Assembly (NCBI GenBank): GCA_033398695.1
Contig: CM065812.1
Location: 135,228,858-135,292,857, forward strand
Source: Orobanche coerulescens
Lineage: Eukaryota > Streptophyta > Magnoliopsida > Lamiales > Orobanchaceae
Reading direction: 5' to 3'
DNA: 64,000 nt
The translations under genes were made by a program, and so were the position numbers. The notes under the pieces are model-generated. The model saw only the letters and a program-made list of their open reading frames with translations. It was not told the DNA's origin and searched no databases. Numbering within the stretch: the stretch's first letter is position 1; each line of letters starts with the position of its first letter. Below, piece after piece: positions 1 to 10,830 of the stretch.

Positions 1-1072
1 GAGTGTTCGGTATCGGTTATTGAGGCAAGTATCTTGTTTATACGATTTGTGTCTTGTGAGTAGAGATTACATATTAGAGTATTGCGAGTAGAGATTACAT
101 ATTAATTTACTCCTGTGAACATATATATTTCATATGTTGTGAGTATAAACTAGATGTAGTAAATACTTGGTGTTGGTTGTGTCGTGCTTGATATTTCAGG
201 ATCGAGGGATCATGATGGTTGTGATGATTGTGTCGGGTTGATTTTATGCTTGGACGTGTATTATGTGTTGTGTTATGTGTGCAGATTTTGTGATAATCTT
301 GTTGGTTGGCTGTACACGTGGTTGTGTAATGTGTTGTGCTTCGATCACGAGTTATGCTGGATTGTGTGTTATTGATGTTGATGGTTGGATTGTTGAGATT
401 GTGCTATGTGGGTTGGGTGTGTACAGTTGTGGTAATCAATGTGATTTATTGGCCGTATTGACCTTGGTGAAATCTGAATATTAATGTTGTGTGATGTGTT
501 GCTAAGTTCACTCGTGCGGGTTCGACGGGACCTACGAGGATTCATGGCGGGGGACCATGGGATTGGAAAGTAGTATGTGGTGATGAGGTCCAAATCGTGC
601 GGGTCTGACGAGGCCTACGATGACCATGGCAAGGGATTGTGGGGTAAGGACACATGACTAGCCATTCAAATGCTAACTCCTTAAGTGGGGGAAATGCATT
701 TCATGCATTTTAGGTATACTCAGTTCAAGGGAGCAGTCACAAGATCGGCATGGGAAATTATGAGCTACGATACTAATCAAGAGCGAGAGTTGGAACAGTC
801 TTGTTGTACTGTCAAGTTGTAATTAGTCTTCCGTTGTACTGTACTTCGACCCTTGCGTGGGTACTGTTGTAAGAGTTATTTTCTGTTGATTGTGTCTTGT
901 GACATCATCGGTCCGCGATGTTTACTTGTAGTTGACCTTAACGGTCCATTTTGTTTTATCGTTTGGCCCGGACAGTCAGGTCTTGGGTCGTTCTGTGGTG
1001 TTTAGCCTGGTAGATCCTCGTGGGAAGGGTCTATGGCGTGTAATATTCCCATATGGATTTGGGGGTGTTACA
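1..1072 (+). mobile_element. 3' end of a Gypsy LTR, + orientation, entering from the left
   Basis: This stretch is the reverse complement of parts of the GyA LTRs at 18710-20471. It shares the start (GGTATCGGTTATTGAGGCAA), the block at 725-800 and the terminal block at 1020-1072 that ends GGGGGTGTTACA. It therefore reads as the R/U5 half of an LTR whose element lies left of the window. It is shorter than the matching part of GyA because about 0.6-0.7 kb is missing; after position 640 it jumps to the ATTCAAATGCTAAC block. The LTR ends at 1072 and directly abuts the GyA 3' LTR in the opposite orientation. Short ORFs inside it show no protein signature. Confidence 0.8.
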
Positions 1073-1557
1073 ATACCAACTCTCACTCTTGATTAGTATC
1101 GTAGCTCATCATCTCCGTGCCAATCCTGTGACAGCTCACTCGAACTGAGTATACCTGAAATGCATGAAATGCATTTCCCCCATTTAAGGGGTTAGCATTT
1201 GAATGGCTAGTACAAGTATCATGCTATACGAAATGTAACAAGCAAATAGTAACCATGAATCAGATACGACAATTAACTACCAAAATATTCCCGAGTGGTT
1301 TTTGAATTTCGAAACGAACAAAGAAGTATTTGAAAATAAAACTCTCATCTAGGGGATTGTTTTAGGACTAGAAAACATTTAGGACCTCGAGTCTTGAATT
1401 TCAAAACCTTTTAAAAAATCTTAGGGTTTTAGCCCAAATCTCAGTTCGTATCTCAACAATTTACCACACGGAAACATTTTCCAAATCGCGTGGGACTCGG
1501 CCCAACATTTATTTCATAAAAACGTTCTTTCAAAACTTTGATTGACAAAACATAATT

Positions 1558-2040
1558 CATGACTCCGTGATCGCTTGACACAAGTCTCCGTAGGTTCGAC
1601 AACCCACACGGAAGGAAAAAAACACTACAATACATCAAAACCAATCATGCTCAGGACCCCATGATCGCTTATCACTAGTCTCCATAGGTCAACAACCCGC
1701 ATGGGTTGAGCCAACACAACAATCACAACAACTAGTCCCGACCTCATGAACCTTTGTCACGTGTCACCGTAGGTTTTGGCTGAACCCACCCAGTTGGAAT
1801 CAAACACATCAATCATAACAACTAGTCCTGACCTCGTGAACATGTGTCACGTGTCACCGTAGGTCCCGTCGAACCCGCACGGTTGGACGTACTGTGTCCT
1901 GACACCATGAACCTGTGCCATGTATCACTGTAGGCCTCGTCAGACCCATACGATTCGACATCAGCACCACATACTAAGTTCTGATCTCACAGACCTGTGC
2001 CATGAATCCTTATAGGCCCCGTCGAACCCGCTCGAGTGAA
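1558..2040 (-). repeat. Six-unit degenerate tandem repeat in the GyA 3' LTR
   Basis: Units of roughly 60-90 bp start near 1558, 1651, 1738, 1828, 1898 and 1980. Each carries a variant of CCGTGAACCTGTG, then GTCACCGTAGG, then CGAACCCGCACGG. The matching block in the 5' LTR is 19474-19955, so the repeat was present when the element inserted. It lies downstream of the TATA box in element sense, so it would be transcribed. Confidence 0.75.
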
Positions 2041-3069
2041 CTTAGCAACACAGCACACAACATTCACATTCCCCTTTATACAAACACGTTCACGATCAAT
2101 CAACCAACTTGTCTATCACGACTCCACACAACTATCACACATAACACAACCTCAACAATCAAACCATCAACATCAATAATACATAATTAAGTATAACTCA
2201 TGATCGAAATACAATACATTGCACAACCATGTGTACAACCAACCAACAGGATTATCATAACCCTGCGCACATAACATAACACACAATACACGTCCAAGCG
2301 TAAATTAAATCTGACACATTCATCGCAACCATCATGATTCCTAGAGTATGAACAATCAAGTACAACATAATCAACACGGAGTATTTATTGCAACTAGTTC
2401 ATATTTACTACAATTGGTTTATAATCACGAGATATGAAATATATATACTCATAGAGGTAAATCGATCATCGTAAATCTAATATGTAACATCTATTCACAA
2501 TACACAAATCATATAAACATGATACTTGGCTCAATAACCGATACCGGACACTCCGATGAACACGGCTCGATCGGGAAACTCCGAATACCTACAACTTCTA
2601 CAAGACACAACGAAAATATGATCACAACGAGGATCAAGACCAATAACAACGGGAATCACATCAAACTATCGAAGGAAAACTCATTCGAACATTTAATCGA
2701 ACATTAAATGTTCACGACCCTTCAAGAAAACCAACTCACCCATCAAATTAAACGACCTAAAGATATGGATATTCAATCCATAAAACATGTTCAAAACAAT
2801 GTTTTTACGACAACCAATTCATCAAAACTGGATCGAATCCGAAATCAAGAACAAAACCTTCAAAAAGTCAGCTCAAAGAGAAATCAAGGAATTACCTCGA
2901 TCCGACGAAGAACAACGGATTAAATGATGATAAAATCACTTAGAACTCTCCAAAACACCCTTGGATGGAGTAAAATTGGCAAAAAACACGAACCCTAGTC
3001 GCCCTTGACTCACACCCGCGGAGGAAGAAGAAATGGAAAAGAAAATGGGAATAATTGACTGCTGTCCGG

Positions 3070-3077
3070 TTTTTATA
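3070..3077 (-). promoter_or_regulatory. TATA box of the GyA 3' LTR
   Basis: TATAAAAA on the - strand, 9 bp beyond the nearest TTAGCGCACGCTAA-type motif (3087-3100). Motif start to TATA start is 23 bp. The 5' LTR has the same arrangement. Confidence 0.75.
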
Positions 3078-3086
3078 CTAGACAGG

Positions 3087-3385
3087 TTAGCATGCGCTAA
3101 AAACAATCGTTAGCATGCGCTAACGAGGTCTCCAACCCAGTCCAGTAGCTTCTGGACTGTCCCAGAACCACCAATTAGTGTGTGCTACTATAACCGATTG
3201 CGTGCGCTACTACAACAACTTAGTGTGCGCTATATCGCTATATAGCGTGCGCTAATGGACACTCCAACCTAGTCCAGTAGCTTGGACTGTTTCTGCACCT
3301 CCAGTTAGCCTGCGCTAATGAAGCCTTAGCATGCGCTAGCAACGTTCCAGTAGCGCGCGCTATCCCTGCAAGTAGCGTGCGCTAT
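3087..3385 (-). repeat. Phased near-palindrome array, GyA 3' LTR promoter
   Basis: About ten copies of a 14-mer read in element sense as TTAGCGCACGCTAA, with variants. Left edges by hand are 3087, 3110, 3175, 3197, 3220, 3242, 3305, 3326, 3350 and 3372. Steps are 21-24 bp, apart from two gaps of 63-65 bp that equal about three steps. Those gaps hold a different inverted repeat, TCCAGTAGCTTCTGGA or a shorter variant. Spacers are unrelated. The array is directly upstream of the TATA box, so it is placed like an enhancer. Confidence 0.85.
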
Positions 3386-3589
3386 TCTTACTGCACATGC
3401 AGTAAGATCGCACCAAAACTCATCACAACAATGATATTTCCCAACGGAACGACAAACACGCAACGAATCTGAATCGCAACCAACATGCGTCAATGCATGA
3501 AACACGATAATATAGGCACGAACAACATAGAATCTACTAAACAGTAGAAAAATTACACGCAACCAGAAACAAAAATATTGGGCATTACA

Positions 3590-3601
3590 TTCTACCCCAC
3601 T
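3590..3601 (-). other. Polypurine tract of GyA
   Basis: AGTGGGGTAGAA on the - strand immediately precedes the TGTAAT start of the 3' LTR. This is where plus-strand DNA synthesis would be primed. GyC has a closely similar tract and preceding sequence. Confidence 0.8.
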
Positions 3602-3731
3602 AAAAATAAGTTTTGTCCCGAAACTTAAAATAAAAAATATCAAGGTATACACAAACGAGACCAAAAGGTACACACAACAAATATCAAATCCCCACACAAG
3701 ACAACCTACAGTACAACACGTAATAACATCA

Positions 3732-4765
3732 CTAGGCACCACTGGGCCCTCCACGAGTAGGAGCGGGACCCCGGTCCCTAAACATCTCAATGACGGACTG
3801 GAAGTGCACCACTTGATATCCCAAATGACCACACTTGAAACAGTTAACCTGCGGCGAGTGACAATTCCTCCGAGTATGGCCCACACGGGTACAGTTGAAA
3901 CATATCTTCACACCGCTCACCTTTCTCACCGTTGGAGTAAGATTCTTAGACTGATCGAATGAACTAAGAGTGCTCCCAGAGGGACAATGCGAAGCAACAG
4001 GATCACAGAATTCACTTCTCTGACCTCTGGAAAAATTACCCGAGGTATTCTATCTCTTACCTCTCGAACTAGCTTCTGACAAAGAAACAACCATCTAGAT
4101 GGCTAAAGCTCAGTCCTGATACTCTTTCAAAGTGGTACACATGAGTAGAGCCATACTCTCACGGATATGGGGTTTCATGCGCATATTAAAGTATCGGATC
4201 TTGTCCGCTTCACTTCTCACTTGATCACGGGCATAACTCAGCTACTGATTATAATCGACTATCGCCTGGGATATCGACCTATCCTGGGGCGTAGCCAAAA
4301 CTCAACGATCCTGCACTCACAGACAGGAAACGGGCAATACTCTGCCTCCATGGCAGTCTTAAACTCAGCCCACGTAAATGTTCGACCTGCAGGCGCTACA
4401 TCGAATATTCTTCCCAACTGGAATAGCTAGTTCTCCCAACCTAACAAGTCAGAGGAACCCGCAAAATGAGGTGGATGCATTTTCATTACATCTCGCAACC
4501 ACCTACTAGCTCCATTATCTCCCTCGAGAGGCTCATTCCGGTGCACTGCTTGATTCATTTGCGCCAACTGATCATCCACCTGACGAAGGATGGTAGCGAC
4601 GCCAACACCAACATTACCCCCAGCTGTTTGCTCCTCATCACACGACTGGTCATCCCGACCACCTGTACCGAGCTGATTGGTGCTGGACAACGAGCGAGTC
4701 GCCCTCTCATGCTCCTGATTACGTCCATGACCACGTCGACATCCTTGACCTCGACCTCTTGGCAT
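3732..4765 (-). pseudogene. gag: Degenerate Gypsy gag
   Basis: Capsid-nucleocapsid gene of GyA. The likely start is at 4765, opening MPRGRGQG, the GRG-rich start common in plant Gypsy gag proteins. A KMHPPHFAGSSD segment follows, matching the F-x-G-x-x-D region at the start of the capsid domain. Past 4427 the frame is broken by several stops, including TAG near 4270 and TGA near 4115. Near the C-terminus an intact zinc knuckle, CFNCTRVGHTRRNC (C-x2-C-x4-H-x4-C), lies at about 3860-3905. A second knuckle starts CFKCGHLGYQ and has lost its expected histidine spacing and last cysteine. The reading ends with TAG at 3732-3734 and no pol follows. Full length would be about 345 residues, normal for a gag alone. 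Confidence 0.8.
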
Positions 4766-5588
4766 ACTGAACAAACAATTACTTATTGCAAGGAAGCATA
4801 CCATCACATAATCAACTCACCCAAATAATTTCACAACGCACATACAATATATGGCAACAATTAATAACACAACAATATTATCCATACAGGATAAGTAACC
4901 GAGTACGAACATTACTGCTACAATTGATAAAGTTTACGGTCGTCACTGACAGACCATACGACTAAATCAACAAAAATCAAACGACCTATATGGAGGACAG
5001 ATACAGATGTAACAACAAGATTACGGCCGTGACAGTCACACGCTTACAGCCGTAATAACATACAGTTTACGGCTGTAACAACTAGGAGCTTACGGCCGTA
5101 ACACTAACGGTAGGACAACAGCATAAACTCAGCAGCCTCTAACGGCTCCGAAGGTTAAGGATCGATTTCTAACATTGTATCCCGACACTTAGAAACACTG
5201 CAAAAATTCTCCGACAAGCATAACAACATAATAAGCTTGTCGCAACGACTTAGTCCCAACACACAAACACATAATGTTCTTAATTCCGAAAGTCAAAGTC
5301 ATTTTGCAATTTAAAAATATTTCAAAATCCTTTCAAGATATCCAAAAATGAGGGTAATATTTTACAATGTCCGAAATACTTTAAAACACATCTTTCAAAT
5401 AATGTTTGAAGGTGTCATTTGAAAACACATGACCAACTCGTCAAAGTTCAACCCATTTTAAAGTCCATACTAAACTGTTGTTTAACCGCACTATCAAAAT
5501 ATTTTCGAATATCTATTTTTCCACAAACATACTCAAACCCATGAAATATCTTGGAAAACCATTTTCAAATCTACACACAGCGGGCATG
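4766..5588 (-). other. GyA leader, part 1 (non-coding)
   Basis: The untranslated region between primer site and gag, cut by the Copia insertion and continuing at 18183. No ORF of note. It contains the TTACGGCCGTAA array described separately. The rest is A/T-rich with no other feature seen. Confidence 0.65.
4934..5101. repeat. TTACGGCCGTAA palindrome array with exact 23 bp steps
   Basis: Five copies of a 12 bp palindrome, TTACGGCCGTAA or one- to two-base variants, at 4934, 5021, 5044, 5067 and 5090. The last four are exactly 23 bp apart, and the 11 bp spacers have no similarity to one another. This is a different palindrome from the LTR motif but shares its length, TTA...TAA ends and step size. 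It lies in the leader just upstream of gag in element sense. Confidence 0.85.
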
Positions 5589-5593
5589 ATTAC
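5589..5593. other. Left target-site duplication of the Copia element
   Basis: ATTAC directly before the Copia LTR, repeated exactly at 18178-18182. It shows that the Copia element inserted into the GyA leader as one event. Confidence 0.95.
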
Positions 5594-5837
5594 TGTTAGG
5601 AATACTTATTAGATTTTGATGATGTCATCCTTGTATTTGTTTATTCAAATGTATGTTTTTAATACTTGGAAATTATAAAGAAGAACCAAATGAGTATCTT
5701 CTATAGGACAAATTATGTATAGTTGAATACTTGGCAATATGTAAAGAAGAACCAAATCAGTGTCTTCTATAGGCCATATTAGTTACGCTAAAATAGGCTA
5801 AGTGTAAATCGCAGACAAGTTCATATCAGAAAAGTTT

Positions 5838-6238
5838 TGGTCAAACAGATACATCAGAGAGGTTTGACCAAACACTGCAGAAAGCCGAGTTGCAGACAAG
5901 AGTAAATTAGAGAAGTCTTGGTCAACTCAACTGTTCAGAGAAGGTTGACCACAAACAGCTTATCGTCTGACAACATTCTGCAGAAGCGATTTATCAGAGA
6001 AGTCCTGGTCAACTCATTTATCAGAAAAATTTGACCAGACTGCAATCAAGTGATCAGACAGAGTCCAAGTCATCTGAAGTTTGACCATCAGATCAGATAA
6101 GTTCATCAGGTCAGAAGACTTCAGACAGGTTGTCAGATCAGAGAAGATTCATCGGGACATCAGAGAAGTCGTCTCAGAGAAGTCATTAAAGAAGTCTGAT
6201 ATCAGAGAAGGTTGACTGTACATCAGACAGATTGACCA
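5838..6238. promoter_or_regulatory. W-box and TCAGAGAAG cluster in the Copia U3
   Basis: Nine TTGAC(C/T) sites on both strands lie in about 400 bp: TTGACC or TTGACT near 5873, 5944, 6031, 6081, 6221 and 6231, and the reverse form GGTCAA near 5839, 5920 and 6007. Fewer than one is expected by chance. TTGACY is the core of the W-box bound by plant WRKY factors. A second repeated word, TCAGAGAAG, alternates with it about ten times. The cluster is about 0.4-0.8 kb upstream of the TATA box and is largely kept in the 3' LTR at about 16760-17165. Binding by WRKY proteins is inference. Confidence 0.65.
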
Positions 6239-6470
6239 AAAATAGATCAGATAAGTTCTGTCAAAGTAATCAGCCAAGTAATCCAGTCTACGTTAGCATG
6301 CATTGAAAAGCCAATAATCACGAATAGTCACATACGGGCGATAAGAGACAGACTGGAGAGATTCCCGGAAAGCAATGAATTAATTAATTCATCGAGACCC
6401 ACCTCTGAAGACTTTAAGCATATTATAATCAAAATATTCGGTGCTACAACGTGAAAGTCTTCACAACGGT

Positions 6471-6552
6471 CGGAAATAGATTAAAATAAGAGAATCCAGC
6501 CTTGCAACGTTCGGAAATAGATTAAAATAAGGGAATCCAGCCTTGCAACGTT
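6471..6552 (+). repeat. 41 bp tandem duplication private to the Copia 5' LTR
   Basis: The unit starting CGGAAATAGATTAAAATAAG is present twice (6471-6511 and 6512-6552, one G/A difference), with the first bases of a third. The 3' LTR has one copy near 17392. The 41 bp accounts exactly for the LTR length difference (1703 versus 1662), so the duplication arose after insertion, or the unit was lost from the 3' LTR. Confidence 0.9.
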
Positions 6553-6645
6553 CGGAAAGAAAAAACAAAGAAGTCTATTTCTCCAGCGGACGGATTTATT
6601 ACAGGAATTGCAACAACTATGAAGAAAGCTCAAAGGATTGACATC

Positions 6646-6653
6646 TATAAATA
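6646..6653 (+). promoter_or_regulatory. TATA box of the Copia 5' LTR
   Basis: TATAAATA followed by the expected transcribed R/U5 part of the LTR. The same sequence is at 17526-17533 in the 3' LTR. Confidence 0.7.
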
Positions 6654-7298
6654 CATGGAGATTTGAATTGAGCAAAGTACGATGCGAACAACACTTACAA
6701 GCAATCAAAGCAATCAAAGCAAACAAAGCGAACTATAGCATCGTGAAGAGCAAGAGTCAAAAGTTCTTATTTGAAGAAGCTCTTAGTTGGAGAAGACAAC
6801 CCACTCATGTCTTAAAACCTGAGTTCGGGGTACTTCACTGGTTGAAGTGTGAGTGACTGATAAGTATCTGAGGATTTGAGATCAAGAGGTGCTAGGTAGT
6901 CAAGGAGTTGCAACGACAAGATTTCCACTGGTTGGAAGTTGTTGTAGCTAGGAAGAATCACTGTAATATTTATCACTGGTTGAGAATTATAGTGAATTCA
7001 TCTCCAACTGATTTGGAGAAAAGTGGATTAGTAGAGGATTACCCCACCTCCGAAACCACTATAACTGCCTGCGTGTTTTACTGTTTTATCATCATACTTA
7101 CCTGCTGCATACATATTCATTGTTCCAATGTTTAAGTTTTCTGTGTTCGTCATCAGCTGACTTCCGCACTCGTATTATCTACAGACGACTCCAAGTCATC
7201 TGTACCCATCAACTGAGAAATTCTATTCGTGGAAAAAGAGTTTCAATAAATCTATTCACCCCCTCTATACTTATTCCTGACGACTTGTGACCTACAAG

Positions 7299-7312
7299 TG
7301 GTATCGGAGAGG
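7299..7312 (+). other. Primer-binding site of the Copia element
   Basis: TGGTATCGGAGAGG begins two bases after the 5' LTR. It resembles the initiator tRNA-Met primer site used by most plant Copia elements (TGGTATCAGAGC), with one change in the first ten bases. Confidence 0.8.
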
Positions 7313-7378
7313 TTGGTTCAATTTTTCAGAACCAGATCCATATATCGAGGATATATATATTTTATTCTCTCATTTAGA

Positions 7379-8490
7379 ATGGAACACATGCAACACATAC
7401 ACTCTAGGTTGCCTGTTTTTCAGTTGACGAGTATGATATTTGGAAGATAAGAATGCAGGTACATTTATCATCCATACATGACGACATGTGGTGCATAATT
7501 GAAGACGGTCTTTTGATCTTTGAGAAGGACAATTCTCCTGAGGAAATTGTAGCTGGGAAGTCAGAGAAGATTCCCAAGAAAAGGACAGAGCTGACCCCTG
7601 AAGAAAGGAAGCTGGCCAACCTTGACAACCGGTCCAGAGATGTGCTGTACCAGGCTCCTGACAAATCAACCATAGTCAAGATAAAGAATTGCAAGAATGC
7701 CAAAGAAATTTGGGACACATTAGCTATAATGTGTGAGGGAACTGAGCTGATAAAAGAGAATAAGTTGTCAATTGCTACTCAAAAGTTTGATAACTTCAAA
7801 ATGAAGAATGGCGAATCCATTGATCAAGTGGACACAAGATTCATAGAGATAATAAATGAAATCAACTCTCTAGGAAAAACATATGGCAACAGGGAGATGA
7901 CCCTGAAAGTTCTAAGATCTCTCAACCCAGAATGGAGTATGAAGGTGGTGGACATGAGAGAGTCCAAGGATCTCAACAACATAAAGATCCAAGAGCTGTT
8001 CTCTGATCTAAAGGCTTATGAGTTTGAGCTTCCATGTTCATCATCAACCGAGCCTGCAGAGAATGGAGTAACATTTGCAACTGAGTCCCCTGGCAAGAGC
8101 ATATTTGAAGTCAAGCCTCCAAATCCCCTAGATTTTGAGGAAGAGATGGCATTCATTATGCAAATATTCAGCTACTTTGGGAAAAATTACTCCAAGTATA
8201 AGAAGAATTATAGTGAAAATCCAAGGAGAAATCAATAGGCTGGAAGCTGGAAGGTTGAATGCTACAACTATCATAAGACAGGACATATTCAAATTAACTG
8301 TCCTGATCTTAAGAAGGATGAGAGAAAGAAAGAAGTGAGCAGGAAATAAGACAGGAGAAAAGCCTTCATTGGAGAAGACCAAGAGAGAGTAGAATCTAGC
8401 AGTGGATTCTTCTCTGATGATGATGAGGCGTATGATTGTCTGATGTCCAACTTAGCTGATGAAGAGGTAACATCTACCCTCAGTTTCAAA
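7379..8490 (+). pseudogene. gag: Copia gag (UBN2-type) with zinc knuckle, broken
   Basis: Capsid-nucleocapsid gene. The start is taken at ATG 7379, just after the leader; a frameshift in a T-run near 7415-7420 breaks it before the long open stretch beginning at 7453. That stretch (261 residues) matches the Copia gag family: MWCIIEDG near its start, AKEIWDTLAIMCEGT, then LKVLRSLNPEW and SDLKAYEFEL. TAG at 8236-8238 interrupts it, but the frame continues into a zinc knuckle, CYNYHKTGHIQINC, at about 8260-8301. There the second cysteine is replaced by tyrosine, which would weaken zinc binding. TAA at 8347-8349 follows, then an acidic GFFSDDDEAYDCLM segment typical of SIRE-type gag, ending at 8491. 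Several independent lesions show long inactivity. Confidence 0.85.
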
Positions 8491-8506
8491 TAATAATAGC
8501 TCAGAC

Positions 8507-9470
8507 ATGTCTCAGGATATAGACTTACATGAGTCTGTCAATCAGTTTCTCAAGGATTTTGAGAAATTAAAATCTGCACACTTATCTGTATCAGCCGAGA
8601 AGACCCAGCTGCAAGATGAGAATAGGCAGCTGAAAAATAACTTTGAAAAAATCAGCCTAGAGTTAAATAAAATCAAATCTGAATTTGAAAAACAGGCTGT
8701 AGACAATTTGAAAAACCAGGCTGATAATACCACAGCTGAGATAAAAAGATTAACTATTTTAAATAGCGAGAAATCAGCTGCACTTGCTCATGTTAAATCT
8801 GAGTTTGCTAAACTAACACAGCTTAGTAACAAACAGGTGAAGGAAATAGCTTCCCTCAAGGCATCTATAACCTTAGATGAGTTGTGTATGAATAAAAGGC
8901 CACTATATTCCAGATCAGGCCTTGGATATGACCCCAACACTCCCTCTAGTTCAAAAACTACTTTCATCAAGGGAGAAACACTTGTCCCGTCTACTGAGCC
9001 AATTTACAAACCTGCATTTCAAAATAGGCAGCAGCCATGTCACAAGTTTAGGCGGTAACCAAGGTATACAGGGCAGCCACCTAGACAAGAGACTAGGCAA
9101 TGGACAAGGTAGAAGCAGCAACCTGGATAGCATGCCCACTATTATCAAAGACTCTCCAAAAATAGATTTCAAAATGAGAGGGGCAAATGGAAACCTCAAG
9201 GTTATCCAAGATTTCAAAATGAACAGGTGTGGAGACCCCAAAGCTTTTATAAATGGTCTCAGCCAAGATTTAGAAATGGCCCACACCACCAATTTTATGA
9301 GGCATATCCAGTACACAATCCTAACCGAGGATATAGGCCCAGACAACACACGCCTTTTAGGGGCAATCACCATAACTTCCATAATCCAAGGAGAAATCAA
9401 TTCTCCAGGAAACCAACTAACCCCCGAGGACCCACAAAGATTTGGGTACCTAAATCTCTGCTTGTTTGAT
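8507..9470 (+). pseudogene. Copia gag-pol linker: coiled coil, then basic Q/R-rich segment
   Basis: In a second frame relative to gag, an open stretch of 183 residues begins MSQDIDLHESVNQF. It shows heptad-like L/I/V spacing with K/E/Q-rich helices over roughly residues 10-125, a probable coiled coil. TAA at 9056-9058 ends it, and the same frame continues as a strongly basic, Q/R/N/P-rich segment to about 9469 (WKPQGYPRFQN and RPRQHTPFRGN are typical pieces). Such a coiled-coil region between gag and protease is usual in SIRE/Maximus elements. The basic part could bind RNA, which is inference. Confidence 0.7.
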
Positions 9471-9532
9471 TGCAGAAAAGGTAGAAGGACTACTACCACA
9501 TCTCCACAAATTCAAATATAGGAGGTGAATAA

Positions 9533-10830
9533 TGGTTTGCAGATTCTGGATGCTCAAGGCACATGACCGGGAACAAGAAGGTGCTATCAAATTATACCAA
9601 AGAAAGAGGCCCATATGTAACCTTTGGAGATAGCTCTAGAGGTCAGACAAAAGGTTTTTGAGAACTGCATAGAGGAAACATAACAATATCAAAAGTCCAT
9701 TATGTCAAAGGGCTCAAATACAACCTTTTGAGAATAAGTCAGTTCCGTGATGAGATGAATCTAGCAGTCTTCACCATTTGGAAATGCATGGTGATAGATA
9801 TCTTATCTGGAGAAGTGAAGCTACAAGAATTCAGAAGGAGAGATGTCTACATGATAGATTGGAACACAGGAACTCCCAACACCTGTTTTCTATCCAAGAC
9901 AATAGCTGAAAATGGATGGTTGTGGCACAAAAGACTATGTCACCTGAACTTCAAAGCCATCAACAAGATTAGTTCTCAAAAACTGGTCAGAGGACCTCCA
10001 AAAGAACTATTCAGAAAGGAAGCTCTATGTGATGCATATCAGAAAGGGAAGCAAACCAAAGAATCATTCAATCCAGTTCAACCTACCACTCTCACCACAA
10101 GAATTCTAGATCTACTTCATATGGATCTCTTTGGCCCTATCAAGCCAAGGACATTGAGTGGAAGCAGCATGATCTAGTAGTAGTAGATGACTACTCAAGA
10201 TATACATGGATTGTTTTTCTCTATAAAAAGAGTGAATCTTTGACAAAACTACCTAAGCTGCTAAGGAAGATCCAGAATGAGAAATCCCTCTCAATCATCA
10301 AGATCAGATCAGATAGATGAGGAGAATTTCTCAACAAAGCAATCACTTAATACAGTGATTAGAATGGGATCCAGCACGAGCTCTCTGCAGCTAAGACTCC
10401 ATAGCAGAATGGTGTTTCTGAAAGAAGGAACAGAATCCTGAAGGAAGCTGCCAGGTCCATGATTGCTAAAGCTGACCTGCCAAAGAGGTTCTGGGCTAAA
10501 GCTGTCAACACAGCATGCCACACTCAGAACAGGAGTATGATAGTAGGGAGACATGGCAAAACTCCCTATGAGGTTTGGAATAGCAGAGCACTATCTGTTG
10601 CATATTTTCATATTTTTGGTTGTAAGTGTTTCATCCATAACAATGGTAAAACCCAACTAAATGCCTTTGATGCTAAAACTGATGATTGTCTCTTTATGTG
10701 ATACTCTCAAAGAAGCAAGGCATATAGAGTATTTAACAAAAGAACCTTAGTTGTGAAAGAAACACTTCATGTTGTATTTGATGAGTCTACTGTTGAGTAC
10801 AGGAAACATGTGGAATTAATTGAGAATAAG
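9533..10830 (+). pseudogene. pol: Copia protease and integrase, broken
   Basis: The protease active site WFADSGCSRHMTG lies at 9533-9571. A GAG-pre-integrase region follows with WLWHKRLCHLNF (His pair of the HHCC zinc site) and LCDAYQKGKQ, where tyrosine replaces the first C-terminal cysteine. The integrase core shows LLHMDLFGP (first Asp), then a frameshift near 10165-10180, DDYSRYTWIVFL, SDR-stop-GEF (second Asp, with TGA at 10318-10320) and a TP-stop-QNGVSERRN segment that keeps the Glu. The part after the core contains FGCKCFIHNNGK and a stop at 10699. Catalytic D, D and E codons are all present, but at least four stops or shifts interrupt the frame. Its job would have been polyprotein cleavage and insertion of cDNA. 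Confidence 0.85.

Larger units (their letters stand above)
1073..3589 (-). repeat. GyA 3' LTR (lacks its last ~277 bp)
   Basis: It aligns along its length with 18987-21506 (2517 versus 2520 bp). In element sense it begins TGTAATGCCC at 3589. The final part, equivalent to 18710-18986, is absent because the + strand LTR ending at 1072 sits there. It contains a phased palindrome array (3087-3385), a TATA box (3070-3077) and a six-unit 60-90 bp repeat (1558-2040). Confidence 0.9.
5594..7296 (+). repeat. Copia 5' LTR
   Basis: 1703 bp, starting TGTTAGGAATAC and ending GACCTACA, matching 16516-18177. The U3 part holds a W-box cluster (5838-6238), many TCAGAGAAG repeats, a private 41 bp tandem duplication (6471-6552) and a TATA box (6646-6653). 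Short ORFs inside have no protein signature. Confidence 0.95.

Noticed and set aside
3326..3886. 186-residue open frame on the - strand
   Set aside because: It runs across the polypurine tract and LTR boundary in a frame other than gag, with no domain. It is a chance opening.
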